Source of the DNA: Paracyclopina nana
Lineage: Eukaryota; Arthropoda; Copepoda; Cyclopoida; Cyclopettidae
DNA length: 64,000 nt
Assembly (NCBI GenBank): GCA_019096065.1
Contig: JAGUCH010000002.1
Location: 7,762,501 to 7,826,500, forward strand
Reading direction: 5' to 3'
Shown: positions 34,758-44,814 of the stretch, piece after piece
Numbering within the stretch: position 1 is the first letter of the stretch
How the letters are laid out: every line of letters begins with the position of its first letter
Notes under the pieces: generated by a model
Told to the model about the DNA's origin: nothing
Seen by the model: the letters and a program-made list of their open reading frames with translations, nothing else
Database searches by the model: none
Position numbers and translations under genes: made by a program

Positions 34758-37182
34758 ATGACAAGAACACGAAAGTCAAACAGCGAAAACTCGGCAAAAT
34801 CGTCACCTGTCAAAGATTCAACGCCGCGCAGAAGATCACTCAGAGCTGCTCTGAAGGAAGAGGACGATGGTGATACACCCAGCAAACGAAGGTCCAAGAC
34901 ATTTAGGAGACTCATTTCTGTTGATAGCGATGAGGATTTCAACCCTAAAAAGCCCAACGAAGAAGGGAGAACGCCGATTAAAGGCAAATCTAGGTCTTTT
35001 AAAAGTCTTGTAGCTGAAGAATGCAGTGATGACGATTTTAAGACAGAAACACCTAGAAGGTCTGTTGCCCCATTAAAGCTGACAGGCATGGAAACTCCCA
35101 AACGGTCACGAAAATCAACGCCTCTGAAGAAAATTGCAGAAGAAGAATCAACGCCCAAGAAAGAGTCACCGAGGGTTGGACGTCCAAGAAAAAGCAAGCC
35201 TTCAGCGGATGCTGACAAGTTGGAAGGAACGGTATTAAAGAAAAATGTGTCGACACCTTCAAAAAGCGAGACTCCAGCCAAGCCTCGTTCCCGCCAAGCC
35301 ACGCCGCTCAAAAGGACTCTAAGCCTTGAAGCTACTTCGTCTTCAGTAGCAAAAAAGTCAAAGCTCGATTCCTCTAAAAAGTCTGTTGCAGTAACCATTT
35401 TTGAAGAGGATGATGATAAGCTAATAGAAGACATAAATATCTTTAAAGTCGTATCTCGCAAAAGGCGGAAGGCATCTTCCGCCCCAAAGCTGGAGGACGT
35501 CACTGAAGTTTCTACGGAGGATGACGACGAAGACACTCGGGAGACATTATCGGTAATTGCATTTTTTAAATGAGTTTCCTAATTAAACGACAATTTCTTA
35601 ATTTTAGATGTATGGAAAATATGGGAAAGTCATGGGAAAATCAGCTCGCGAAGCCAGTGTGCCTGCATTCGGTTTTGCTACCCCGAAGAAAAGAGATTCA
35701 ATGATCGAGCGCACAAACTTGATTCTGTCGGCAACCAAAAAAACGCCTGTGACTAAACTCCTTGAACGGCAGACACCCAGCAAAAGTTGCCGAAAATTAC
35801 TTTCTGCTCCCAATACTCCTACCTCCACCACTAAAGTAGACACGCCGTTACGGAGACTCCGACTTACCGGTGATGCTCCCCCAACCCCCAAAATCGTTCG
35901 AAAGAAGATATCTAAAGAGATTGAGAAAGAGGTGGCCGAGGAGGAAACCAGCTCTGAGGAGGAAGATAGTTCGGAAGACGAGGAGGAAGAAGACGAAGAT
36001 GATCTTGGAATCAAGCCATTAGATGAAGAGTCAGTGGTGCCCCGAAAGTCCAGATCCCAAAAAGAAGCGCTTACTTCTGTCAACACTGATGACTACTTTG
36101 AACGCCAAGCAAGTGCTCGTATTGTTACTTCTGACAAAACTTTGAGCCAACTGAAGACTCCTAGGCTATCACCCGAAGCCTTAAAGAGCATTCTAGATGG
36201 AGAACCCATGAAATACGAGACTGAAATACTCAAGGCTGTTGAAAGTCACAGGAAGATGTTTCCGAAATGGATGCATCTGCTGAGCGAAGATTTTAATGTT
36301 GTGCTGTTTGGCCTTGGTTCCAAGCAGCAACTGCTAGGTGATTTTCAGGCAAAAATGCTACACGATAGGGATTGCATTGTTGTCAACGGATTCTTCCCTT
36401 CCCTGACAATCAAGCATGTCCTCAGCTCAATTTTAACGGACATATTAGATTACAAAGGAAACACTGGCTCGTCTCAAACGGAACAGACCGAATGCATTCT
36501 CAGAGCCTATTCTTCTGATGAAGTTGTCGATGACCTCTTTATAATTGTGCATAATATTGATGGGCCAATGCTGAGGAACGATGTGTCTCAGACAATTTTG
36601 TCAAGGCTTTCCGGCCATCCGAAGATACACACTATTTGCTCTGTTGACCACATTAACGCTCCTTTGCTGTGGGACCAGCATAAGCTTGCCAAATTCAACT
36701 TTATCTGGCACGACGCAACAACCTTCTTACCTTACACAGAGGAGACCTTAAATGAAAATTCTCTCATGGTGAGATCTGGGGGTGGAAATTTGGCATTGCA
36801 CTCGCTCTTGCGAGTATTCGAGTCGCTCACTCCGAATGCCAAAGAAATTTACTCGCTGATCGTCAACTATCAATTGAAAGCAGTGGAAGCGGAAGGACTG
36901 GCCTTTTATCAGGGACTCTCTTTCAAAGACTTGTACAGGTATATTTTTTTTCATGTCGTGGTCTAATAGCATAGTAGCCTTGATCGTCCCATTCCTTCCA
37001 GGCAATGTCGACCAGCATTTTTGGTCAATTCGGATCTAACTCTACGAGCCCAACTAACTGAATTCATCGACCACAAGCTCATTCGAAGCAAAAAAGGCAC
37101 TGATGGAATGGAATACCTTGTAATTCCTCTTGAAAATGCCACTATTCTTGAGTTTCTGGAGAAGTACAAAGGGTCCCAGTAG
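34758..37182 (+). CDS. Orc2: Origin recognition complex subunit 2
   Basis: Join 34758-35552, 35608-36938 and 37002-37182, 768 aa, phases consistent. The ATG in GTCAAAATG (34758) is preferred. The N-terminal half is disordered, rich in Lys/Ser/Thr-Pro sites ([26 protein letters not shown]), typical of CDK-regulated ORC subunits, with acidic runs near residue 380. The C-terminal ORC2 core has [70 protein letters not shown] and [20 protein letters not shown], then a winged-helix end. It functions in the nucleus to license replication origins. Poly(A) AATAAA at 37200-37205. Confidence 0.95.
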
Positions 37183-37199
37183 AAAAGACAGTCATTGCG

Positions 37200-37205
37200 A
37201 ATAAA
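37200..37205 (+). terminator. Poly(A) signal AATAAA for ORC2
   Basis: AATAAA begins 18 nt after the ORC2 stop, in the 43-nt gap before the convergent NSE4 stop. Confidence 0.5.
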
Positions 37206-37225
37206 TTGTTTATGGAGGAAAAGTA

Positions 37226-38116
37226 CTAATCTTGTTGTGCATATCCCGGAAGATTGATGATAGGCTCACTTATATCCAAAATTTCCACCCACTTGAGCCA
37301 TTGTCGTCTTGTGATTTGCATGGCGACTTGATTTCCAGCTGCTGCTCGACTGCCTTTCTCAAAATGCCTTGGCAAGCCGATATGGGGAACATCATCGATG
37401 AAGCGAATGGAAGCCTTGTTTTCTTTGACAAGAAAACTGGCATAGAACATTGCCTCGACAGTAGCCGTGAAAGATTGAGGATGGATGACAAATTTGAAGT
37501 AGTGTATGTAGTCAGAGTCCAACTTACGACATGCCCTTGTTAGTGCCTTTTCCACTAATTTAACCAGTTCATCCACTGACAAGCCTTTTTTGGCTGCTTT
37601 CGCACTCGTCTCGGCAGTTTGCATTGTAAGTTTTGAGGCAACCAATGGCTCATTACTTTTTGCCACGATCCTTCTCCGCTTTTTGGCAGGGCTCACTTCA
37701 TCACTTTCACCTTTCTCAATTGCGCCATACAGATAGTCCAAGGGGACAGGGCGCTTTATTTTTCCTTGCACATCTTGGCCGATCTTTATCCAGTGTTTGA
37801 TTGACTCGTAGTCGCACAGTTTGGCTGCAAATTCGTGAGCCTGAAACAGGCTCGTCTTGCCTCTGCGCATATCAGCATTTTCAGAGTATTTTTGAACTAC
37901 TTCTTTGAAAACTTTAGAGTCTAAATGAGCCTCTTGCGGCTTTTTCACTCCAGCAAGAAGTTTGTTGGCCTCGTCCAAGATCTCGGTAGTTTCTTCGACA
38001 GCGGACACCGCATGGATTTTATCAAGCAGGATATGATACCTTCTGCGAGTCTCTTTCACTTCTTCCTCATTGATCTCTGGGTATTCTGGCTCCTTTTTTG
38101 ATTTCTTGGAAGACAT
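37226..38116 (-). CDS. Nse4: SMC5-SMC6 complex kleisin NSE4
   Basis: Intronless, 296 aa. The N-terminus (RRYHILLDKI, TTEILDEANKLLAGVKKPQE) is the kleisin region that would bind the SMC6 neck. DSKVFKEVVQKYSENADMRR follows, and the C-terminal winged-helix part contains HYFKFVIHPQSFTATVEAMF, ASFLVKENKASI and RRQWLKWVEI, which match the Nse4 C-terminal domain. A basic KKRRRIVAKS motif around residue 147 may be a nuclear signal. NSE4 closes the SMC5/6 ring used in recombination repair. It lies tail-to-tail with ORC2 (43 nt between stops). Confidence 0.9.
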   Translation of the reverse strand: MSSKKSKKEPEYPEINEEEVKETRRRYHILLDKIHAVSAVEETTEILDEANKLLAGVKKPQEAHLDSKVFKEVVQKYSENADMRRGKTSLFQAHEFAAKLCDYESIKHWIKIGQDVQGKIKRPVPLDYLYGAIEKGESDEVSPAKKRRRIVAKSNEPLVASKLTMQTAETSAKAAKKGLSVDELVKLVEKALTRACRKLDSDYIHYFKFVIHPQSFTATVEAMFYASFLVKENKASIRFIDDVPHIGLPRHFEKGSRAAAGNQVAMQITRRQWLKWVEILDISEPIINLPGYAQQD

Positions 38117-38903
38117 TATGAACCTGGTACCTTTTTTTTGACGCCTGACGAGAATTGAGTCAATTGACCGAAATCACCGAATATTGTGTTTTCAACAAAA
38201 GTGGGACTAGAGAGTTACTGCAGTTTGTCACCAAATCGAACTTTGCAAATGCCTCAGTTTATATTTTCTTGAAATTGAGGCATTCAAAATCCTTTTGAGA
38301 CCAACCTTTTTTCTCATGAGAAAATGAATATTGTTCTTCTTTTGGATTTAACTTTGTAGCATTTTTCAAGAGCAAATTCTGGCTACTCTACCCATGACAA
38401 CCCGATACAGTCACCACCGGCCATTGCAGTAAGCTCAATACTGACTTATTAGTGCATTGTATATTTAGTCCTCAAATTAATTTAACTTTACATTTAATAA
38501 TAGAATTCTTAACTCGCGTCAATCAGTGTCAACCCTAAGGCTTTTTCTGGAAAACTTGTCAAACTAAACGAGCGCATCTCATGTCCCATGTGGCAACCGC
38601 AAAAATCCAAGTTTGGCACTTAACTATTTAGATCAGTGATGTTGAGAAATGCTTTCGTCTGAGTGTTGAGGGTCTTGGGGGCGTTTCAAGGAAAATTGAA
38701 GGAAAGCTTAAGTCGATCTGGTAACGCCGTTTTTTAAATGCCTAGCAGCTGACTTTGAGCTGACACGCAAACTCAGTTCTTGTGTGAGTCTACTTTATTC
38801 AGTTGTCCTTTCTTAAGGCTTTCGCACGCAAGGCCTTGGTGGTTTTTCAGTTGGAGAGAGAAAGTCCTATCATAAAGATCATCAAGGGACCTTTCCTGAA
38901 AAA
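38117..38903. other. Intergenic, NSE4 / NRBF2 divergent region
   Basis: 787 bp between divergent genes; no coding signal, RNA gene or repeat is evident. Promoters of both genes are expected here. Confidence 0.35.
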
Positions 38904-38924
38904 ATGGACGACGTCAAGCCTTGA
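38904..38924 (+). promoter_or_regulatory. Upstream ORF (MDDVKP) in the NRBF2-like leader
   Basis: ATG GAC GAC GTC AAG CCT TGA, in the good context AAAAATGG, ends 11 nt before the main ATG and lies in a different frame. It could lower translation of the main ORF, or mark a 1-nt indel that cut off the true N-terminus. Confidence 0.45.
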
Positions 38925-38935
38925 AATCGGAAGCA

Positions 38936-39877
38936 ATGCTAAATCGAGCCCATTGGTTGCATCGACAAGCTGAAAAGGCCACTCGAAAAGGGCGAGTCGA
39001 GGAGGCGATCAAATATCACAAAGAGGCCACTGACATCCTCAATCAACTGTTGCAAAACATCCTTGACGAGAAGGCAAAGGAGTCAGTTCGGCTGCAGGCT
39101 CAGTTACACGAAAAGGAGAGGTTGATCTTGAGGCAGCAGCGCAGACGTGCCGAGCAAGTCTATCGAGATTTGGAGAGCCTTCGGAAAATGACCACTGTCA
39201 AGCCTCCCACAGGAGACGGGGACAGCCTCCAGCTCAGCATCTATCGCAAATTCGAGGAGACCGAGTGCCTTCTCGATCAGCTCAGAATTCATGACGACAT
39301 TGGCAGTGACGATGTGTCCTCCTTGTCCTCCATGAGGCCGCCTTCTGATCGCAGTTTTACAGCAGTGCCCATTAATGGAAATCAACCAGCCAGGCCACTA
39401 GATGACTCACGCAAAGGTGCAGACAATTTCGTCGTTGGCACAGCCTCAAAGAAGCCTAAAGACGAAAAGGTCATCATTGAGGAGCTCCAGGTAGCTAACA
39501 GCCACTTGAGGAAGATGGTAGACTCCTTGTTCTTCGAGCTGAGCACCTGCCAACGCGAGAATCTGGAGCTGAAGGCGCGACTTCGCTATTTCGAGGGACT
39601 CCACTGCAAGCCTGTGGCCATCCAAACTCAAGGCCCCCCTCGGCCGCTGTTGCAATCGATGTCTGCACAGGCCAGTCCCCAGCATGGATTCAGAACCTTC
39701 AAGCCGGACCTCACTCCCGTTCGCGTACCCACAAACAAAAAGACGCCTCAATTTGCCTTGACTGATGACGACACTTCTTTGCAGTCATCTTCTACCATCA
39801 ACGAGGAGTGCGATTTGCCGCCGTTGCCACCTCTGGACCTACCCAATTTCGTTTATGATAAGCGCCCCGAAGCATAA
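38936..39877 (+). CDS. NRBF2: NRBF2-like autophagy protein (MIT domain)
   Basis: Intronless, 313 aa from the ATG at 38936. The N-terminal MIT-like three-helix domain (about 1-75) shows NRAHWLHRQAEKATRKGRVE, EAIKYHKEATDILNQLL and HEKERLILRQQRRRAEQVYR. The middle is disordered, and a coiled coil sits at about 180-225 (VIIEELQVANSHLRKMVDSL...FELSTCQRENLELKARLRY), then a Pro-rich tail. NRBF2 joins the ATG14-Beclin1-VPS34 complex and stimulates PI3P synthesis at autophagosomes. A 6-codon uORF precedes the start. Poly(A) AATAAA at 39973-39978. Confidence 0.82.
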   Translation: MLNRAHWLHRQAEKATRKGRVEEAIKYHKEATDILNQLLQNILDEKAKESVRLQAQLHEKERLILRQQRRRAEQVYRDLESLRKMTTVKPPTGDGDSLQLSIYRKFEETECLLDQLRIHDDIGSDDVSSLSSMRPPSDRSFTAVPINGNQPARPLDDSRKGADNFVVGTASKKPKDEKVIIEELQVANSHLRKMVDSLFFELSTCQRENLELKARLRYFEGLHCKPVAIQTQGPPRPLLQSMSAQASPQHGFRTFKPDLTPVRVPTNKKTPQFALTDDDTSLQSSSTINEECDLPPLPPLDLPNFVYDKRPEA

Positions 39878-39972
39878 GTGATATGATCATTACTCCTCCC
39901 ATCACCTTGGTTGTTGCAATTATAATTCTCACCCCAATAAGCACACTATACCATAATAATGTAGACTAGAGA

Positions 39973-39978
39973 AATAAA
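39973..39978 (+). terminator. Poly(A) signal AATAAA for NRBF2-like gene
   Basis: AATAAA lies 96 nt past the NRBF2-like stop and 12 nt before the convergent WARS2 stop region. Confidence 0.45.
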
Positions 39979-39989
39979 TCGCTATTTAT

Positions 39990-41138
39990 TTACTCAACTC
40001 CTGTTGTGAAACCAATTGTTCGCTTAACCTCATCCAAGGTTTCAGTTGCTATTCGCGATGCACTCTCTGTACCCTTTTGCAAGATGGACTCGAGATGGTC
40101 TTTGTTGGCCATTAAATATGAAATATGCTTTTGCATGGGGGAGAAATACTCCACAATGACATCTGCCAAAATAGCTTTGTAAGCTCCAGTGTCGATGCCT
40201 TTGATCTCTTCACAAATAACCGAGGGCTCCTTGCCAGTGATTTGACTATGAATACACACCAAATTTGACACACCTGGCCTTTCGATTGGGTCATATGTGA
40301 CTTCGGATCGCAAGTCTGTAACCGACTTTTTAATTTTCAGCCTGATCAAATCGGCACTGTCGGTCACATAGATGCAACTTTTGCCATCTGGGTCAGACTT
40401 TGACATTTTTTTATCTGGATTTCGGAGGCTCCTTATCCGCCTGCTAGACTCTTCGGTTACCAAGACAGACTGCGGTATGGGAAAAACTTGCTTCTTGAAT
40501 CTACTGTTGAAGTTTCGAGCAATTTGTCGAGTGACTTCCACATTTTGCAAATTGTCCTCTCCCACTGGCACTCTAGTTGCCTTGTACAATAGAATATCAG
40601 CAGCTTGTAGAACGGGATAGACGAAGAGTCCCAATGGAACCTCTCTCAGATTTCGAGACTTGTCTTTATATTGTGAGAGCCTTTTCAAGTTGGGCACAGT
40701 GAAAAGACACCCTAGAATCCAGCAGAGTTCAGCATGCTGGTGCACTGTAGATTGTTGGAACAAAATAGCTTTGTCAGCATCTAGTCCGCAGCCTATGAGC
40801 GTAGCTGCCATGTTCAAAGTATTCTCCCTCAATTCTTTTGGATCTTGGGGAAGAGTGATGGCATGCATGTCAACTATGCTGAACACGCGTTGATCTTTTT
40901 CTTGGGCCGATTTTACGCTCTTGATGTCGTCCACCCATTGCTGTACGGCCCCAAAATAATTGCCAAGATGCAGAGACCCGGTCGGTTGGATGCCTGAGAA
41001 AGTCCTTAAAGGGGCTGTTTCTGATGAAAAAGCACTGACAGCTCGTTTCAAAACGCCGGTGAGCCTCATTTTGGGAATGACAAAAAAGTTAAATAATGCA
41101 CCACAGGTTGCGTGATTTTGTCTTCCCAAAGTTCTCAT
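39990..41138 (-). CDS. WARS2: Mitochondrial tryptophanyl-tRNA synthetase
   Basis: Intronless, 382 aa from the first ATG (41138). A second in-frame ATG at 41069 (MRLTGVLKRAVSAFSS) has a better context and begins an ideal Arg/Ser-rich mitochondrial presequence, so it may be the real start. Class I motifs: TGSLHLGNYFGAVQQW (HIGH equivalent), DMHAITLPQDPKELREN, GCGLDADKAILFQQS, GEDNLQNVEVTRQIA and KKMSKSDPDG (KMSKS loop). The C-terminus is short, as in bacterial and mitochondrial TrpRS. It charges mitochondrial tRNA-Trp. It is divergent from MRG15. Confidence 0.95.
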   Translation of the reverse strand: MRTLGRQNHATCGALFNFFVIPKMRLTGVLKRAVSAFSSETAPLRTFSGIQPTGSLHLGNYFGAVQQWVDDIKSVKSAQEKDQRVFSIVDMHAITLPQDPKELRENTLNMAATLIGCGLDADKAILFQQSTVHQHAELCWILGCLFTVPNLKRLSQYKDKSRNLREVPLGLFVYPVLQAADILLYKATRVPVGEDNLQNVEVTRQIARNFNSRFKKQVFPIPQSVLVTEESSRRIRSLRNPDKKMSKSDPDGKSCIYVTDSADLIRLKIKKSVTDLRSEVTYDPIERPGVSNLVCIHSQITGKEPSVICEEIKGIDTGAYKAILADVIVEYFSPMQKHISYLMANKDHLESILQKGTESASRIATETLDEVKRTIGFTTGVE

Positions 41139-41412
41139 GTATCGAGTTAGCAATTCTAGGAAAAATCGCCGATTTGTAAGTGGAAAAAATGGACCTGTAC
41201 TTTAAGCACAACTCAATAGGCTGGTTAAATATCGTGGTTGCAATTACAGCTCTTCAAAATGAGCAAGTTTGACCATCAGAGGGATAAACGAATAGTTTTT
41301 GGGATAAAAATGCTTGGGAGAAGAAAGATTGGGATTGTTTATCCATTGACCGGGCATAAACAAAACAATTGGCAGCTTATAATTTTGAACTGAAAAGCGA
41401 AAATAGTTGTCC

Positions 41413-42718
41413 ATGATGCCCTCAGCTCCTAAAGGCAAATTTTCCGAAGGAGAAAAGCTCTTGTGCTTTCATGGCCCATTGCTGTATGAGGCCAAGTGTG
41501 TGAAGATTAAAAAGGAAAATGGGAACCTGATGTACTTTGTACACTATCAGGGATGGAACAAAAACTGGTAATAAAAAAAAGCGTCGTTATTGAAAACAAT
41601 TATTTTACCTAAATTAGATTCATTTTGTGCCCAAGCCTATTAGATATTCGATAAATGTGTTGAGAAGCATGAAAAGGAAATTGCTTTGCTCTACACTGAC
41701 GTAATCCACACTAAGCCTTTTTTATTGATGTAACGTTAGGAAATGCGTGGGTTGTTTGAATGCTTTCTTTTGGTGATCAAGGTTCATTTTCCTTTTCAGG
41801 GATGAGTGGGTGAACGATACTCGTATTTTAAAAATAACTTCTGAAAACCTAGAGCGCAAGGAAAAGCTACTGAAAGAGCACCATGCGGCAGTTCGAGAAA
41901 AGAAAAAAGCTTCCAGGGAAAAGGGTCCACCTGGAACTCCAACCATGTCTGGAGGCAAAAAGAGCAGCGGTGGGGGTAGTGCCAACACTAGCAGGGCGTC
42001 TACACCCGTCAGTGAAAGTTCGTTCAAGATTGCCCCACCCTCCTTGAAACGATCCTTGGCTGATGATGAACGATCAACCTCATCTCGCGAGGATGATGCG
42101 TTGTCCTCCAGGCGAGGCCCAGGCAAGCGAACCAGGCTCTCCGAGTCCATGAATATGATGGACGATGTCGACTCTTACAAGTTTCGCATCGACATTCCAG
42201 AGGAGCTCAAGTTTGTCCTGGTCAGTGACATGGACCTTATCACCTGCAAGAAGTCTCTCTTTGGACTCCCTGCCAAAATCTCTGTTGCCAGCATACTACA
42301 CGAGTACGTAAAACATGTGGAAAAAACGCAGCTTGACAACGTGGGAGCTATATCAGAGGTCATGCTCGGAATAAAGGACTACTTCGATGCGACTCTGGGA
42401 TCACAGCTACTTTATAGTGTGGAAAAGGCGCAGTTTGCTGAAAAAGTGTCCAAAGAAGACCTTCAGCCTTCTAATGTATACGGGAGCGCTCACTTACTGA
42501 GGCTTATGGTCAAACTTGGTCCCCTTCTCAACAAATCCAATATTGACACTTCTATTGAATCTAACGTGACCCTTATCGAAAACATAATTGGCGACTTTTT
42601 GCTCTACTTGGAAGCCAATAGGTCGAGGTTGTTCACTTCAAAGAACTATACGGAGGCACCAGATGAATATGAGGGGGCTTCTACCAGCACTAGTGGCGAT
42701 GCAACCACAACTGAATAA
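41413..42718 (+). CDS. MRG15: MRG15/MORF4L1-like chromatin protein
   Basis: Join 41413-41567 and 41800-42718, 357 aa; phase 2 junction splits a Trp codon in WNKNWDEWV. N-terminal chromo-barrel: GEKLLCFHGPLLYEAKCVKI, YFVHYQGWNKNWDEW. The Gly/Ser/Lys-rich linker (SGGKKSSGGGSANTS) precedes the MRG domain: FRIDIPEELKFVLVSDMDLI, LPAKISVASILHEYVKH, GIKDYFDATLGSQLLYSVEK, VYGSAHLLRLMVKLG. The chromo-barrel reads H3K36 methylation; MRG recruits NuA4/Tip60 and Sin3 complexes. The poly(A) signal overlaps the stop codon (42717-42722). Confidence 0.95.
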
Positions 42719-42722
42719 TAAA
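42717..42722 (+). terminator. Poly(A) signal overlapping the MRG15 stop
   Basis: AATAAA starts within the TAA stop (42716-42718) of MRG15, which implies a 3' UTR of only 10-30 nt in the 65-nt gap before the convergent SMYD gene. Confidence 0.45.
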
Positions 42723-42783
42723 ACAAGATGCACATTCTTAACAACTGTTTATTGCATTTTATATAAAGAGGAACTTTGTCTTT

Positions 42784-44160
42784 TTATCCTGATTTTGCCC
42801 AACTTATTTTTTGCTTGAGACCGGAAGCCAAGTCTCGGTTTTCCATGGTCCCAAGCTTGATGTCGTTCATTATCTGCTTCACTGTGAATGACACCAAGGG
42901 ATGTGACTCTCCGTGGGTCACTTCGAAGCAATCTTTGGCACGCAGCAAGTGCTGGTTAGCTTCAGTCATTTTGTTCAAGTATGATGATAGCTTCGCAGCT
43001 TTGAGCTCCATCAGACCAACATTGACATCATACTCGGGGTAGTTTCTCCTGTAGTGCAGCAAAAGCTGTAAGCATATTTCTAGGCAGCCTTCGTAATTTT
43101 CAGCCAGTATGCGCTGCTCGTACAGCAGTTCCAAGAGGTCCAAATATTTTTTGTCATAAATGTGGCAAACCTTGGAGACATCGGCATAGATCTCTTCGCA
43201 TTGCTCTTCGGGCTCGGGGTGTCCTCCCACATTCTTAAACAGCCTATTTTCAAGATCTGTCATCACAGTTTCATACCGTTCCACAAGGTCATTTTTCACG
43301 GGATGACCGCATTCAATGCAGCGCCTCAGAGAAATGGGGACGCACCCTTTGCATTCAGTGCCAGAGCAAACAGTAGAGGCCTTTTCAAGATCGATTTCCT
43401 CATCTTTGCACCTAAGACAGCCACACGTGAAGTAGTATTGGCTATACAAATTTCCCCTGCGAACCTCATTGGTATCCAAGAGGTTGGTGTAAGAAATTCG
43501 TAAGTCAGAAAAACTCTTGACAGGCTTAATCGTTCTGAGCAGGAGCTGACGACCGTCAAAAACAACTGTGGCATTGGGATAGCATGAATGATCCAGAATT
43601 GAGGCCTCTAAGTAGAGGCCGATTCCTATGGGTTGGTAGTCGTTGTTCATGATGTTGAACGAGTTGATCAAAATCTTGCCATAGATTTCGAGAACGTCTG
43701 GTTTGGGTGGTAAGGCTTCTCCAAAGCAGTCTTGTAATACTGCATAAAATGATTGAAACGCTTCAATTCTGTCTTCGTCACGAACAATATCTTTTTGGTG
43801 GCTCATGAGGTCTTCGAAGTGACGAAGCTGTCCATCAGGTAACTTGGCTGCAACGCGCAGTCCTCCAGACCTTAGCTTCATGATGATTCTAGCCATCAGC
43901 CTTACTGTATCAGTCGGTATTTTGGGCATTACTTTCCTCAAATAACCGCACTCATCGCGATGGACAGACAGCCAGGAGCGTTTTTGGCAGTTTACACTGC
44001 AATAATAGACATATTTGCATCCCGAGCATTTCATGAATGTCTTCTCCTCATTTTCAGATGATCGAAGGCATTGGTCACAAATATTGTGGCGAAGACTTTG
44101 AGATACGACATAGGCAAATGGATCGCATCGGAAAACCGTCACGCCCCGTTGGAAAGACAT
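42784..44160 (-). CDS. SMYD3: SET and MYND domain lysine methyltransferase (SMYD3-like)
   Basis: Intronless, 458 aa. A split SET domain encloses a MYND zinc finger (about 28-72: CDQCLRSSENEE, KCSGCKYVYYCSVNCQKRSW, HRDEC). The SET core has GIGLYLEASILDHSCYPNA, where SMYD proteins usually have NHSCxPN, and RISYTNLLDTNEVRRGNL. Post-SET cysteines (YFTCGCLRC) follow, then a TPR-like C-terminal domain (LLELLYEQRILAENYEGCLE, AKLSSYLNKMTEANQHLLRA). SMYD3 methylates MAP3K2 and histones. The Asn-to-Asp change in the SAM-binding NHSC motif is the only oddity. Assigned to SMYD3 by overall layout; other SMYD members are possible. Confidence 0.85.
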   Translation of the reverse strand: MSFQRGVTVFRCDPFAYVVSQSLRHNICDQCLRSSENEEKTFMKCSGCKYVYYCSVNCQKRSWLSVHRDECGYLRKVMPKIPTDTVRLMARIIMKLRSGGLRVAAKLPDGQLRHFEDLMSHQKDIVRDEDRIEAFQSFYAVLQDCFGEALPPKPDVLEIYGKILINSFNIMNNDYQPIGIGLYLEASILDHSCYPNATVVFDGRQLLLRTIKPVKSFSDLRISYTNLLDTNEVRRGNLYSQYYFTCGCLRCKDEEIDLEKASTVCSGTECKGCVPISLRRCIECGHPVKNDLVERYETVMTDLENRLFKNVGGHPEPEEQCEEIYADVSKVCHIYDKKYLDLLELLYEQRILAENYEGCLEICLQLLLHYRRNYPEYDVNVGLMELKAAKLSSYLNKMTEANQHLLRAKDCFEVTHGESHPLVSFTVKQIMNDIKLGTMENRDLASGLKQKISWAKSG

Positions 44161-44814
44161 TTTTCAAACCTAGATTAGATTACGGAAAATCAGTAAATTG
44201 CGTGTGTATATGAAAATCTATTCTTTAGAAAAAAAAACCGTGGTTTTTTTCATTTTTGTCGCAGAAACAAACTTCACGAAACTAAGAACTCTTGAAATTA
44301 CCCTGATATCAGATCTAAAATGAAGATCGCATGGGCATTGAATTAACCAAGAAGTGAAGAAGACGAATAGACTAACAGTTCATTTTATACAATGCATAGT
44401 CATAGTATTCTTTTTTCTATCGCTGAAAGCTAGGCAAATTTTCTTTGCTTCCAATTTGTTTCTACCCTTTAAATAGGAAATATGGGAGTTCTTATACTTA
44501 CAGATAATCCAACTCAACTTGAGGACAATTAGACCCTTTCAACATGAATGAAAAGCTTTTTCCAATTTCTTTGTTTGGAACGTTCAACCACCGCAAGCAA
44601 GTTCGCGAACTCTCGATCAACAACAACAAATTGTCACCGGCGCGGCGTTTATTGAAAGCGCGCGAAATTTCAAAAGTTATTGAAAAAGTTAAAAAAATGC
44701 GATAAGACTTTGCAATTTTGCTTAGGCTTCAGAACGCACTTCCTTCAAGCTACAGAGGAGGAAGCAACTAGCAAAAAGATAACATCTTCCATTTTCCACC
44801 TCGTAGGTTCACCA
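44161..44814. other. Intergenic, SMYD3-like upstream region
   Basis: 654 bp. It holds the SMYD3-like promoter side and the 3' region of the next minus-strand gene, including a minus-strand AATAAA at 44648-44653. Nothing else is seen. Confidence 0.35.
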
